Source of the DNA: Setoptus koraiensis
Lineage: Eukaryota; Arthropoda
DNA: 64,000 nucleotides
Assembly: GCA_048013815.1 (NCBI GenBank)
Contig: CM106585.1
Location: forward strand, 16,988,001 to 17,052,000
Direction of reading: 5' to 3'
This document shows positions 22,964 to 35,502 of the stretch, piece by piece. The notes below the pieces were generated by a model. That model saw only the letters and a list, made by a program, of their open reading frames with translations, searched no databases and was not told the origin of the DNA. A program made the translations under genes and the position numbers. The stretch's first letter is position 1; every line of letters begins with the position of its first letter.

Positions 22964-25393
22964 TTAGGTTAATTGTGAATTGTTTGATAGCGATGGACGT
23001 TGTGGCTTTTTGGTCAGCATACGCTTAAATCTCAGTCTAATTTTAGGATGCGAGATACCATAGACAAAAACATCAAAAGCTGGCCCCATTTTTGTCAAAC
23101 AAGAAGCTATCACTATTGCCACGGGCGACAGCCAAAAATCTTCTATTAGGTTATTTAATATGGCTATCAATGCTATAGGTGTCCATGATATTATCCACAA
23201 TAGTATCAAATAGAAGGACATTTTAGCCAATCTATATTCAACTAGTTTTCTCTTGTGAATTACCTTTCCCATTTTGTTTGTTGAGAATGTTTTACTATTT
23301 GATTTAGCAGAACGACTCGAGCAATCACCACTATTGTTGCTACCTGAATATTTCAAATTGAAACTGTCCAGGCTAGATTGATTCGAAATAGCTGGCCTGA
23401 TATGCTGATGTAGATGCTTTGGTAGATGTTGCAACACTTTGTTGGACTCTCCGATTCGTGTCGACGTGACTCTGCTTCTGTTAAACAATGGCATACAATA
23501 CGAAGATAATTGATCGTCTTCCTCGAGATCATCATCGGATTGCCTTGTACTCAAAGCCACTGATGCTTTTCTATTGCCATTATTGGTAGCAGTGGTGGTG
23601 GCAATGAAGCTGGCAGCGCTAGTTCCGGCTTCCAAATTGTCTCCATTCGGCTCACAAACATCCAAATTACCTTGCTGCTGTTTGTCATCAGTTGGCCCAG
23701 CCAGGGACACGTTGCTCGAGCTGCCAATTATCGCTACTGGTTTGGGTGCCAAAGATTGCAAGCCATCAAGAGGCCGACGAATAAAACCTAGCTCTGTACT
23801 TACGCTTACTATGGTTTTGGAAATATGATGTGTATCGGTTTCGTTCAACTCATTGAGTTCGAGTTCATGCTGTCTCAAATTGAGCTGTTGGATACTCACA
23901 GGCATCGAGGATAAACTACGACGTCGATGAAAATGATGATGATTGTTTCTGTTGATTGCCGATTGCAGTTTGCAGTGCTGAAATTGTTGTTGGTGGTGAT
24001 GTTGGTGGGGCGATGACAATTGATAGCCACCAATCAATGGGGAGTTCACAAAGAATCTTTTTCGCTCGCTTGGTTGACGAATTAGTTTCATCGAGTTAGT
24101 GGTGGCCACCAACGACACCTGTCTGATTGTTTTTAGTCGTCCCGAATGGGAACGGTCAACATCAACTACTGTCTGGACAGTTTGTTTTTGCGTTTCCTCC
24201 ATTGTTTGTTCCGTTGGAATTTGAAAGATTTTTGTTGGCGTGTGATCATGTGAATTCTGGGCCTCGCTCAATTCTTTTCTAGAGCGTCTAACGGCAATTA
24301 TTATCAGCGTGTACGATATGATCATCGTTACTGCCGGCAGCAGCCATACCAGCACGAAGAAAACAGAAATGTACGTCTTGTATTCTTTTCTGCGAGTCAG
24401 ATAATCAACTGCCAGTCAACAGGATGGTAACAGATGGAACGGACACAAAAAATGAGATTGAAAGTTGGTTACAATATAAATATAATATGGTTATAATGTG
24501 ATGGATTGAATATGCTCGATGAACTAAATTCAGCTACTCACGCGTGCAAGTGGTTGAAGATGGGTCCATTACGTAACGGTTGACTCCAGAGAATAGTGGA
24601 GGTATGCACAATGCAAAAGCGTATAACCAAATGAGTGCTATTACCACTAGAGCGACATTCATGCTGAATTTTTTTCTGCCGCTTATCGGATATAAGATTA
24701 CGTAGCAGCGTTCAACTGACATGGCTGCAATGGTCATTATGGACACGATGGCGGTTGCCACGGACAAGAAACCCAATACCTGACAGCCTATTTAAGCGGG
24801 AGAGAATTCCAGCATATAATTCAGCAATAAGCAATTAGTATATTTGTCTAAATAACAAAACTAGAGATTTGTAAACAGTTGGTGTCATTCCGTTGGGGTT
24901 GCAACGATCAAATCGGATTTTATTTCCATTCGACTTACCTATCTCCTCGTTGAATGCCCTGTCTTTAAACAGACAGTTGTGTATCACGATGGGCATCTGG
25001 ATACAGTATACCAGATCGCTAACGGATAAATTCATAACCAAGATACTTGATGGAGTACGCAAGTTAGGAGTTCTGACGGTGTCGTAAAATGTAAATGGCA
25101 TGCAAAGTTAGTTAGATTGCTTGTATGTTACTATATTGGCTAATGGAGAAGTACTGCTGTACTCACCTGGAGAATATCGATATGATCATTATGTTAGATA
25201 TTAGGGACACTAAGAGACCCCCAAAAGAGGCTAACGCCAAAACTGCGTACCACAATATGTCTATTTTAACTATTGTCGGCTTATCGTGATCAACAGTTTC
25301 ATTGCGACAACAAGCGCCGCAATCTATGCCTGAGAAGTTGGTAGTGATATTCCTGTAAGAATCTTCCAATATCATCTTTGAACACTCAAACAT
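22964..25393 (-). CDS. Opsin-like G protein-coupled receptor with a very long third intracellular loop
   Basis: Seven-helix receptor of the opsin family. Exons 25393-25167, 25072-24939, 24787-24542 and 24384-22964 give 675 residues. The extracellular N-terminus has several Asn-glycosylation sites. Helix 1 ends SLISNIMIISIFSR; helix 2 has TPNLRTPSSILVMNLSVSDL, typical of opsins; EEIGCQVLGF starts helix 3 with the conserved Cys; the DRY position is ERC; PPLFSGVNRYV precedes loop 2. Helix 6 is RLAKMSFYLILLWIISWTP. Helix 7 contains Lys634 (LTKMGPAFDVFVY), at the retinal-binding position, followed by GISHPKIR. The classical counterion site (113) is Leu; Asp fills the 181 site; NPxxY is DVFVY. Loop 3 spans about 340 residues (about 235-580). 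The last intron's acceptor is uncertain by a few bases. Ligand and subfamily are not resolved; a non-visual role is plausible. Confidence 0.85.
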
Positions 25394-26304
25394 TGACTAT
25401 TTATTTTTATATTTCGCTGTAAACGGTCATTTATGAAGAATGATCCGATTGGTTCGCGATCATCATTTAATAAATTAAGTAGATAATAACTTGGATAGTT
25501 GCGAAACTCATATCTGATCGCAGCCAACTTTCGGAAAGTGACCGTTCGTTTATCGAGGAGACCTGGATGATCGCTACACCAACATTTCATAGTGTGCATA
25601 TTCGATTGTTTGATCAGTGAGTCGATCTCACACCATGGTGCGCCGTCTCCGTACCTCTCTCTCTCCATGGCCCCAGCAGGAGCCCCTTATGTCGTTCCTG
25701 GATATGCCCAAGCCTCTTGAGCACTTGAACCTGGACTAACACATCCCGTGGATAACAGCTACCGCTGGAAGGAACATGTTAGAATAGCGAGGGAGAGAGA
25801 GAGAGAGAGAGAGAGCAACTGCTCCAATATCTAATAATAATCAACCAACGGTGTCATTTTTTACCAGGACAATGAGAACAGAACTAATCAGTCCGAAAAC
25901 TCGACCTTCGCACTTTTGTTTCAGGTGAGGCGAGCTCTGCAAAGGAATGTTGTTTACAATTGCCAAAAAAACTTGATGCAAACTTATAGTAAATTGCACA
26001 TGTTGCTATCATAAAGTGAGATATTTATCTACGTTGGGATTCCAGTGAACAAAATTAACAGGTGATGTTCATTGATGCCATGATGCGATTGCAGAACGCC
26101 TGAATATCAAGCCTGATCATTAGTTTGATAACGTGAAGGTTGGCATAGCATTTGTTTTCTTTTAGTCATTGTCAATTTTATCTTACTACTGTCGAGTATC
26201 ATTGCCATGAACTGCCTAAATACAACAGATTTCGCACTTTTTCTTGTTTGTTTGCATCGAAGACAAATAGGCAGAGGCCACCCATTCAGATTGTACTATA
26301 AAAT
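25394..26304. promoter_or_regulatory. Divergent region between the opsin and MAM/LDLa genes
   Basis: About 0.9 kb that must contain the promoters of both outward-facing genes. An in-frame stop sits just upstream of the opsin ATG. No coding or RNA gene is supported. Confidence 0.5.
25793..25815. repeat. (GA)n microsatellite
   Basis: An uninterrupted GA dinucleotide run of about 23 bp in the divergent spacer upstream of the MAM/LDLa gene. Confidence 0.9.
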
Positions 26305-29300
26305 ATGGTCGGAATTCTCCACACAATAGTGGGTTACATTTGGTTCAACATACTAATACTATGGTGTCTAGTATCTGTTCATGGAAATAGCGGTGTCATT
26401 AATTGCAGTGATATCGACTTTGTTCCAAACAACATATCGAAAGCCAACAATGAAGCCAATCAATTGGAAGATAAATTTATCTGCTCAAAAAATTTTCAAG
26501 TTCTTGGGTTCAGCACGACAGATCCCAGAAAACATATTGAGTTTATTGAAATGCCAACGAAGAAGCTTTGCGATTGCTTTTTAATATCAGTTGGGATTAA
26601 CAATATCAGTGAGAGGACTAAAGATTTGTTCTGTCAACAGTTCACAAAATTAATCGTGGAACTGTGTTCGGATCACCATGGGATTGCAGAATCTGATCTG
26701 GCCAACTTTACAAATATTTGCATTTCTCCCATTTGCACCTCTATGAACAATTCATCAGTTAATGCAGAAATTTGTGACAGCATTGCAGAGAAATTTGATC
26801 TGGCAAGCAAACGCGGCAACAACAATTCAACGAGCATAGAGAGCTATTATGATGCGATAATTATCAGAGTACAGGAAATTGGTCAACTAGAAACACCAGT
26901 AGCAATATTGAAATTATTCCATCGATCAGGTTTTGACTTCAATGTGAGCCCCTACAGAGCCATCGGAGAATGCAAGATTAAATGCTATAAGATCAATATT
27001 GATACAGCTGAAGCTACCAAACAGCCCAAACCCATAAGTTATTATATAAATAATCTGACTACTGATGTTTCTCCGAGGAACAAATCTGCCAACAGAAGCG
27101 ATAAAAACGTCGACTGTATTCACACCACACCGAGTGATCATGACTACCTACATGTTGTTTCGATAGAATTTGCAACAGCTAAGCAACTAATTAATTATTT
27201 GCGAGCTAATATTGAAGTGTTTAAGCAGTATTGTGTGACAAATTTGGTCGAGAAAGAAGCGAATTTATTACGAACTTGGCCCGAAAATGCTGACACAGGT
27301 GATGAAATTAATCGGAAATCACTCATATATCATCGTAACAGGCCCTCACTGAAAGAGGCAGAAAGATCAATTCTTTATTCTTTTCCAAATAAACAGCCTA
27401 AAAATGTGACAATGGGGACAGAAAATTCGCAGTTGTCGAAACGAGTCTCTATACGATCAGTGGGATCCGGTGTATGCGATGAAAGAACTGAATTTTATTG
27501 TCTTTTAGACGATTCTTGCATAACTAAGCAAGCCATCTGTGATTTCACTGAACAATGTTCGGACGGGTCTGACGAAAGAGGTTGCACTGAGGCCCAATGC
27601 GACTTTGAAAACGATCTCTGCAACTGGATCATTTGGCCCATCAGGCCCCACATAAAAGATTTCTCTTGGCGACGTCTCAGGGCAAATCAAGAAGGTGAGC
27701 CTCCTGGACTAGCATCCGTAGGAGCCAATCGTCAATTATGGCAAGCGGTTCGGGCAAAAAGAACGTTTTCAGGTCATCATTTTATGATGATTGAGTCAAC
27801 GTTTAATGCCAAGCCCCAAGGCACAACTGAGGTTGATCAGGCTACCATAACTACACAGCTGAGCACAACAATTTTGGCTAGAACATCTAGTGATTGTTCG
27901 TTAGAATTTAGATACTATTGCAGATTCATTGAACGCTGCAATTTTTGGCTCTCGAAACAGGATAATATTCAGCAGCAGAGTGACTCAGAAATGGACGAAG
28001 CCTCCATAGTGCAGCAGATGATATGGAATCCGACTCACAGTTCAATGATGTTCGCTGATGAGCCAATTGAATCGAGCGCAAATAGTGACAGATTATACTG
28101 GAGGCATGCCAAAGTTCACCTAGGTCGGCTGCAATATTCCAGATTGACGTTCGTGAGCTCCCTGACGATTGTATCTGCTCATCCAGACGTAGACACGGGT
28201 AACAATGTATTTTTTGTTGCATTGGACGACGTCAAATTCATCAATTGCCACTGGCCTCTGATCGAGAAGCCGCAGACCAATTCTTTGAGTCCGAATAGCT
28301 CCCATATCGGTCAATTTCAATGCTCAAATAAACATTTGATCGATTGGTCGAAAGTCTGCGATTTTGTCGACGATTGTCTAAATAGTGATACTATTGTCAC
28401 AAACTCTAATGAAAACTTCAAAATTCATGGCACATTGGATGACAGTGATGATGAAAATAGCCAACTATGTTCAAATGTGCCAGGCAGAGAGGATTTTGAA
28501 AATTTCAAAAGAGATAGCTCTTTTTGGGTCATTGCGTCAGACCCTGAGGATAATCAAGCCGAAGTAGTGAACAATCTACAGGGTGACAGGTCCTTGCCAA
28601 GGCTAGATCATACCCTTGGCACACAACAAGGTCATTATTTGAGCATTAGATTTGATCAGAGTATTTCTTGGAGAAAAACTGCCACGAGCAATGTTAGATT
28701 TCGGAAGGTAACCATCAGATCGCCTTGGTTGGAATCGTCAGCAAATGATTCGGCCTGTTTTGTCAAGTTCTTTTACAACATATTGAGTACCAACACAAAT
28801 TTAAATTGTTTTATAATGATAGAGCACATAATCGAGGTTAAAGACAAGCAACATGTCGTCAGAAGTTTAGATGGCTTGATAAGTAAAAATCGCCATTCGC
28901 AAATAGATTATTGGACGAGAGCAAATTTCAAGATATTAAATACATTCAATAGTGAATCAGCAAGATATTGCATAAGATTGACCGTGGGCGCTTACGAATA
29001 TCACAACGACAAACAACCTCTACGCGTGACAATCAATATCGACGATCTCACCACTCATGCTGGTTGCCGTTTGTATAAAGGTGAGATAAATCAAATATTT
29101 CACGACGAAGAATCTGGAAAAAGTTGCGAGGAGCTTGGATTGTTCTCTTGTCAAAATCAAGCACGTTGCTACGGCGAACAAGATATATGTGATTTCACTG
29201 ATGGATGTGGCGATTTAACGGATGAAAGGTCGTGTCCAGCCAAATGTGACTTCGAAAGTGGCGACAATTTGTGTGGCTGGTCAGACATGCCAAACGACGG

Positions 29301-31182
29301 CTTAAATGGCACAAATAATGAAAAAGATAGCTCTAGTTTCGTCATAGTCAGGGCGTTAGACAACAGGTTTTTCGGGCCAGACAGTGACCATTCTTTGGGT
29401 CATTTCGGTCACTATGTGACATTAGGTAGCAGCACGATAGCAGGCGAGGCAAGATTTATTTCTTCCAAATATCAACGGTCCTCGAGTGGGTGCCATTTCA
29501 GATTATGGTACAATTTCCACAGGTTGCCGATGGGCTTGGATGTTGCTGTTAGATCAAGCTCGAGCAAGGACAGAATTGAGCTGATTTGGAGCAATTATAA
29601 GCAAGTTGTCGGAGATGAACAGCAGATGGACAACGCGAAGAATATTTCATCAATGGAATTCTTTCATAATTTGAACGAAAAAATGTCCTTACTCAATCAA
29701 TGGTTACCTGCCACAGGTAAAATAGGATTACAGTTGTCACCATTTGAGGTTATAATATCTGTGCGATCGCTACACTTCGTCAATACTAAACAATTATCAA
29801 TAATCGACACAATAGTGGGGAATGTTAGTTTAGATGATTTTGAATTTTACGATTGTGCCTCGAGTGATTCTGGGAAATGCAAAAAGTACGAATTTGCTTG
29901 CTCGCACGACGATATTTGCGTGAAAGATTTGTTTAGATGTGACGGAAAATTTGATTGCGGAGACGGAAGCGATGAATATGGCTGCCAAAACTACATGCCG
30001 AACCCAATAAATTATGCTAATTATGCCGATTGTGATTTCAATGATGAACATTTGTGCAATTGGCTCAATGTAGATGGCATCCAATCTCTCGGCAATAATA
30101 GATTCAAGTACCTGTTTAATAGTAGAAAATGGCAACATTTCCATCAGGTATCGCCGAATAAAATCACTGGACCTCAGACGATGTTTGATAGAGAATTCTC
30201 TCGGTTAGCTCTTACTAAAGACAGTTATCTGGGGCTCACTTGTGACGGAAATAATTATGATAGAGCCATACTGAGGAGTCCGCCCTTCAAGGCACCTTCC
30301 AACCAAACAAACAGATGCTCGCTATCCCTTTTCACCTACCTATTTGGCCGAAGCGTGGGTAGTTTGAGGGTAAGTTGACCAGCTCTAGAATGATTCTGTT
30401 TTTTTTTTCAATTCTTTAATCTGAACCTGTATCCTCCCAAAAATGTGTTGCAGATATTTGCGGTCGATCTAGATGGCAAGGAGTACGAATTGATTGAGAT
30501 GATTGGTGATCAAGGGTCGATTTGGAAACAATCAGCCATTGATTTGCCGCCAATCAATTCGGACTATTATATCTTCATCGAGGGCCGATGTGATCTGGGC
30601 CAAGAATCTGTCCTGGCTATAGATATGATTCACATGTTGCCTGATTGTTCTATAAATTCAATCAATGAAACTCAATGCGATCATCTAAAACAATTTCAAT
30701 GCCTTACAACCAGACACTGTATCCCATTGAGATTTGTTTGCGACGGATTTGTTGATTGTTCGGAAGATGGAAGCGACGAAAAAGACTGCTCAGCAAAGCA
30801 GTTCAACAACAACAAAACCGCAAGAGATATTCTGGTTGTCAAACAAGATGATGGAGATTCCATGAATAGTCAGCAACAAAAACAGCACAGCTACCTCAGT
30901 ATATTGTCGGTTTTGTTTGGTTTGTTATTAATAACATGCGGCATGTCGATAGCTGGTTTCATAGTGATACCTTCAATTTATGAATGGTTGTCATTGCATT
31001 ACATGATGAGCAGTCGGGATAATAGTGTGGATAGCTGCGTGATTGATTGTAACAATGAGGATTTACTGTCGTCGTCGTCATCAGTGTTTAATAATCAATT
31101 GTATGGCAAACAACAAGATGACAACAACAACAATATCATTGGTGACAGCATGATTATGAACGAGCTTACACATGACAATTGA
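26305..31182 (+). CDS. Single-pass membrane protein with alternating LDLa and MAM domains
   Basis: Large receptor-like surface protein, 1597 residues from exons 26305-30369 and 30454-31182 (84-bp intron inside the fourth MAM domain). A signal peptide (about 1-28) is followed by a 360-residue N-terminal region with spaced cysteines that I do not recognise. Then come LDLa (about 390-427, ICDFTEQCSDGSDERGC), MAM (AQCDFENDLCNW), a degenerate LDLa (VCDFVDDC), MAM, LDLa (ICDFTDGCGDLTDERSC), MAM (KCDFESGDNLCGW), LDLa (about 1191-1230, CDGKFDCGDGSDEYGC), MAM (DCDFNDEHLCNW) and LDLa (about 1430-1470). A transmembrane helix at about 1501-1530 leads to a short Asn/Ser-rich tail. The architecture resembles MALRD1-type proteins, which in vertebrates influence bile-acid signalling; function here is unknown. 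Confidence 0.87.
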
Positions 31183-31343
31183 GTGATACAAAAGTAAATT
31201 TTGGACAAGGCCTGATAATGGATAGGCATGAAGCGAAAAAGAATTGCACCATGGCATAGTACAGCGATGAAACCAAATACTGCTACTTAGAATCGCTAAT
31301 CAATGTACAAGTGGTGATTGCTTGCATGAGCGTCGACACTCCC

Positions 31344-31645
31344 ATGAATATCTATGACAGGTGAATTGTATCGTGCCCTCTCTAATTGTCATTGTGTCAT
31401 CGGTTGTTGTCGCTTTAATTGTGATTGGAGGGAGAACCGCTCACAATCAGGCAAGACTAAGTTGCATCAGGTAGAATCAGTAGCAACTGGTTAACAGATC
31501 AGACAAGTCAACAATGAAAAAAAAAACAGTATCAATAAATCGTATCCAATAGCTAGTGCAATGATATTGAAATAGGGATAAAATTGCGAGCTGCAGTCTG
31601 GAATTCACAGCGATAAATACAGGTCTCTTTGTGAGAGAGGGTTAC
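31344..31645 (+). repeat. Repeat copy A (diverged direct repeat, upstream of ZDHHC)
   Basis: Shares at least four collinear blocks with copy B at 32877-33184. They begin ATGAATATC..ATGACAGGTGAATTG (31344) and continue with AAGACTAA (31453), AGATCAGACAAGT (31496) and AAATACAGGTCT (31615). The intervening sequence is diverged with indels. The copies lie in the same orientation, about 1.5 kb apart, on either side of the palmitoyltransferase gene. The rest of the 31183-31826 spacer shows nothing else I can name. Confidence 0.7.
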
Positions 31646-31826
31646 ACTTGTGCTCCAGAATCACAAATGTTGTTGATGTTGCAGCAAAACATATATCATT
31701 AGCGATGACGATACTATTGACGCGGCAGGTGATCTGTCGGTTTGTCTGTCCCGCAGCCGATCTGTTGTAACAATGTGACATTTGCATATAGTACTCTCCC
31801 AACTAAGATTGTTAGCTAAATGAATT

Positions 31827-32810
31827 ATGGCCAAGACATTTAGTTGCTGTGGATTAATAATTCCAGCAATTAAATTCTTCCCAGTAGCATTGACATGTTT
31901 ACTATTTATCTGGGGCTGGTATGCGTACATTTGTATTGTGGTCCTACCTGATTTCATCAACTTTTCCCTCCCGCACTTCGTCTGCTTAACGGTTTTGCAA
32001 ATTTTGTATGTGCTGGCATTTTGGTCTTATTTGCAGACAGCATTTACACCGGCCGCTATTATACCCTCAAAATTTCACCTAACTACTGAAGCTAAAGATC
32101 AATTGATTAATTCAAAAATGCAACAGCAAGATGAAATATTAGCCAATGTAGCAAAGAGCCGTGATTTACCTGTGGCCTGTAGAGCACACTCGGGTGGTAT
32201 ACGTTATTGTGAAAAATGTAATCTGATCAAACCGGATAGGGCCCATCACTGTTCGACATGCAAAATGTGTGTTCTTAAATTAGATCATCATTGTCCATGG
32301 GTCAACAATTGTATATCATTCACAAATTATAAATGTTTCGTACTGTTCCTTGGTTACACATTTGCATTATGCCTGTTCAGTGGCGCTACAACACTACCAT
32401 ATTTTATACGATTTATACGAAATATCAACAGCAACGACAATTTCAGTGAAAACGTCAGCAACATGCAACTGACATTTATAACGGTGATTTCAGGGAAATA
32501 TAATATATTGTTCCTATTCTCAATACCTACGCTGTTATCAATTGGCCCAGGGTTTTTGTTCCTCTATCACATACACTTATTGTTGAAAAATAGATCTACC
32601 CTGGAAACGTTTGCTCCACCATTAATGCAATACGGGCCTGACAACAATGCTTTCAATCTGGGCAAATACGAAAATTTTGTTCAAATATTTGGTACTAACA
32701 AACTATTATGGTTCATTCCTGTGCGAACTGAATTGGGCGACGGATTGAGTTTCAAGCAACGAAAACGACTAGAATCAGGCGATGAAGAGCTTGCGGCATT
32801 CAAAAGATGA
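31827..32810 (+). CDS. Palmitoyltransferase of the ZDHHC2/15/20 type
   Basis: Membrane protein S-acyltransferase that attaches palmitate to cysteines of client proteins at the Golgi or plasma membrane. Single 327-residue frame. Two N-terminal helices (about 15-35 and 48-70) are followed by the cysteine-rich domain: [26 protein letters not shown] and [14 protein letters not shown], with the catalytic Cys in DHHC at about residue 156. Two more helices follow ([14 protein letters not shown] and [13 protein letters not shown]). The TTxE-type and NxFN motifs are present as [10 protein letters not shown] and [17 protein letters not shown]. The tail [12 protein letters not shown] matches the GDG-SF signature of ZDHHC2/15. 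Zinc ligands look complete. No intron. Confidence 0.93.
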   Translation: MAKTFSCCGLIIPAIKFFPVALTCLLFIWGWYAYICIVVLPDFINFSLPHFVCLTVLQILYVLAFWSYLQTAFTPAAIIPSKFHLTTEAKDQLINSKMQQQDEILANVAKSRDLPVACRAHSGGIRYCEKCNLIKPDRAHHCSTCKMCVLKLDHHCPWVNNCISFTNYKCFVLFLGYTFALCLFSGATTLPYFIRFIRNINSNDNFSENVSNMQLTFITVISGKYNILFLFSIPTLLSIGPGFLFLYHIHLLLKNRSTLETFAPPLMQYGPDNNAFNLGKYENFVQIFGTNKLLWFIPVRTELGDGLSFKQRKRLESGDEELAAFKR

Positions 32811-32876
32811 TACATTTCAAATCAATACTCGCAAATCGCTGATGTATAAAAGTTGGTTTACTATGACGCCACACCA

Positions 32877-33184
32877 ATGAATATCCATGACAGGTGAATT
32901 GCAGTAGATATGTGTGCTTCTGATGTAAACCAACGATGATTGTAATCCAATCGTTGGTTGCTGCCGCCTGAATTGTAATTAGACGAAGAATTACCCATGC
33001 ACAAACACACACACACAAAGACTAAACTTGCTAGCAGATCAGACAAGTTGACAATAAACAGAACAATATCAATTAATAACTTGTTGTTGCTACTCTGACA
33101 GTTGTCAGTTTGCATCAACAGACTAAACAAGCTGCATTCTAATATCTACAACGACAAATACAGGTCTTCCTGAGATAGGGTTAC
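32877..33184 (+). repeat. Repeat copy B (diverged direct repeat, downstream of ZDHHC)
   Basis: Second copy of the repeat described at 31344-31645, with the same blocks in the same order (32877, 33018, 33036, 33152). It precedes the cyclotransferase gene as copy A precedes the palmitoyltransferase gene. Confidence 0.7.
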
Positions 33185-33200
33185 TCAAGCATTACAAACT

Positions 33201-33250
33201 TCGTCGTCGTCGTCGTCGTCGTCGTTGTTGTTGTTGTTGTTGCTGCTGCC
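33201..33250. repeat. (CGT)n/(TTG)n compound microsatellite
   Basis: About eight CGT units pass directly into TTG and then GCTG/CCG units. It lies right after repeat copy B. The remaining spacer up to 33842 shows no supported gene. Confidence 0.88.
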
Positions 33251-33842
33251 GCCGACGAATATACATCACTGGCGACGACGAAGGGAAATGATTCCCTCGA
33301 TCAATTTATATCAGTTAGCTAATACTAAGCAACAACAGCAACTTCTCATGAGAATGTCTCCCCCTCTCGTACCTGTGAAATGCCTATAATTCCAGGTAAC
33401 TTTGAGCAAGCAACGTGGGAGAACAGCATATATAACGTCGTTAGAGCGAGATAGATGAAATTATTGTGTGTACGTCGGGTTCTGTTAGTTAGAAAGGTTC
33501 CAGCCCAAGTTAAACAGGCAAAGTGTTGCTGCCGACAAAGTATCAATTGTCCACAGTGAGTTGTATTTGACCAACTACATTATTAAACTCTGGTGAGATT
33601 GTTTTTTACTCTTCTCTTTCGCCAAAAGTCCATCTCTTTCTGCGACATTTCCGCACGATAATTCCACACCCATCACCCATCGCATCAACATCTATTTGCA
33701 CCCGATTGGCTATTAAAAGGTGCCCAACTTGGCGTGACCTCGACACTAATTGATAGATAAGTCAACAACAAAATAACAAATAATAAATAAAAATAAAAAA
33801 GAACAAGTTAACAACAAAAGTGTTGCATAATAATTGTAATTA

Positions 33843-35502
33843 ATGCAGATCGCAAGTCGCGAGAAACGAGCAAACACAAATTGGGACATGGCAAACTACG
33901 ACGGCGTCGGCAGCGCAAACAGCAACAGTAACGACGTAACAGTCAGCGGTGTTGTCGAAAATAACGTTGACGTAGTTGAAAAAAGCGCAGTTAAACAAGG
34001 CTGCCGTCGCGACTGTTTCACATCATTATCATATTGCGATAACGATATTTATATCGGCAATGGCCAAGATGAATTTTATGGCGAAACAGGACACAATAGC
34101 GCTCTCAATAATAGGATAGAAAATAACAACGAAGCATTTAGAGGAAAAATTTATAATAATCACCAATCAAGACCATTCATAGATATTGGCAGCCGCAAGG
34201 TTTTGATATTTATCGCAAATGCGCTTCTTATTCACTGTATTACTAGTGTTGAGCCTCTTGACAATCTTAATCACTACACTGATTATGTAAGTAGTTACTA
34301 TCACATTCGATCATTACATTGATCAATTAATGTGAAATAAAATGAGGCTTCCCTTCACCCCCCAGCAAACAGCTGATTTCACGCGATCGAGGATATGCAT
34401 GTGAACTCGTATTTATATGAATCCCAACTCACGGCTCATTACAACTATGACTATCTCTCTCATTCAATAATATCCGATTAATCTAACCATCTTATAGCCC
34501 AATTTCTTTAACCTGATGAAACAACACATTCGACAATTTAGATACAATGGAAACAACAACGGTAACTGGACTGACGAATCTGAGAGTAAGATGGTCCCGA
34601 TATTCAACCAATATGTTGCTGGAGGCGAGAAGGTGACTCGATTAAAGAATCACATCAACAATATACTTGTGCCTAGAGTTTCGGGCACTCAAGGAAACCT
34701 TGATGTCAGGAATTATATTGTTCAACAGTTGAACCAATTGGGATACAATGTCTATTTGGACCAATTCAGGGATAGAACACCATTGGGAGAAGTAGCATTT
34801 GGCAATGTAATTGCTGAATCCAATCCTAAAGCCTGCAAGCAACTTGTACTGGCCTGCCATTATGATTCCAAGAAATTGGACGGTTTCTTGGGAGCCACTG
34901 ATTCGGCTGTGCCATGTGCAATTTTATTAGAGATAGCGCGCACCATCAAAGATCATAACCTCGTCAATCCTAGCAACTCTCTATTGACTCACGGTGTAAG
35001 ATTTATATTCTTTGATGGTGAGGAGGCGTTTGTCGAGTGGACCGATACTGATTCTCTTTATGGATCCAGGCATCTTGCCGACAAATGGAGCAAACAAGCT
35101 ATGCCCAGAGAGTGTGGCGTTGGGAACGAATTGAAAAGAATCAGCCTGTTTGTTTTGTTAGATTTAATTGGGGCCAGAGATACTAGAATTCCACGTTATT
35201 TCGAAACAGAGTCCTACTACAAGCTCATGACGTTAGAGAGGCAATATCTGACTGAGTATAGAGAATCGAAACGTGATGTAATATTCAACGGATATTATGA
35301 TGTAATAAATCGTGGGGCTCAAGACGATCATGTACCATTCCTTAGACGACACGTGCCAATATTGCTATTGTTGTCTCACCCGTTTCCTTCCGTTTGGCAC
35401 ACTGCCGACGACAACCACGAATGTATAGACTACAAGAAAACTGTCAGAACGCTAGCAGTGATGGATAAATTTACGATTGACTATTTGAATCACGGCAAAT
35501 AA
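33843..35502 (+). CDS. Glutaminyl-peptide cyclotransferase (QPCT/QPCTL-like)
   Basis: Zinc enzyme that forms N-terminal pyroglutamate on peptides such as neuropeptides in the secretory pathway. Exons 33843-34286 and 34498-35502 (211-bp intron) give 482 residues. The first exon codes a polar Asn-rich stretch of about 115 residues, then a hydrophobic segment ([14 protein letters not shown]), so the protein is predicted to be a Golgi type II membrane protein like isoQC. The catalytic part carries LACHYDSKK (about 267), [14 protein letters not shown] (zinc Asp), FFDGEEAF (about 322, acid and zinc Glu), [19 protein letters not shown] and SVWHTADD (zinc His, about 448). All expected catalytic residues are visible. 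A second ATG at 33888 is an alternative start. AATAAA follows at 35553. Confidence 0.92.
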
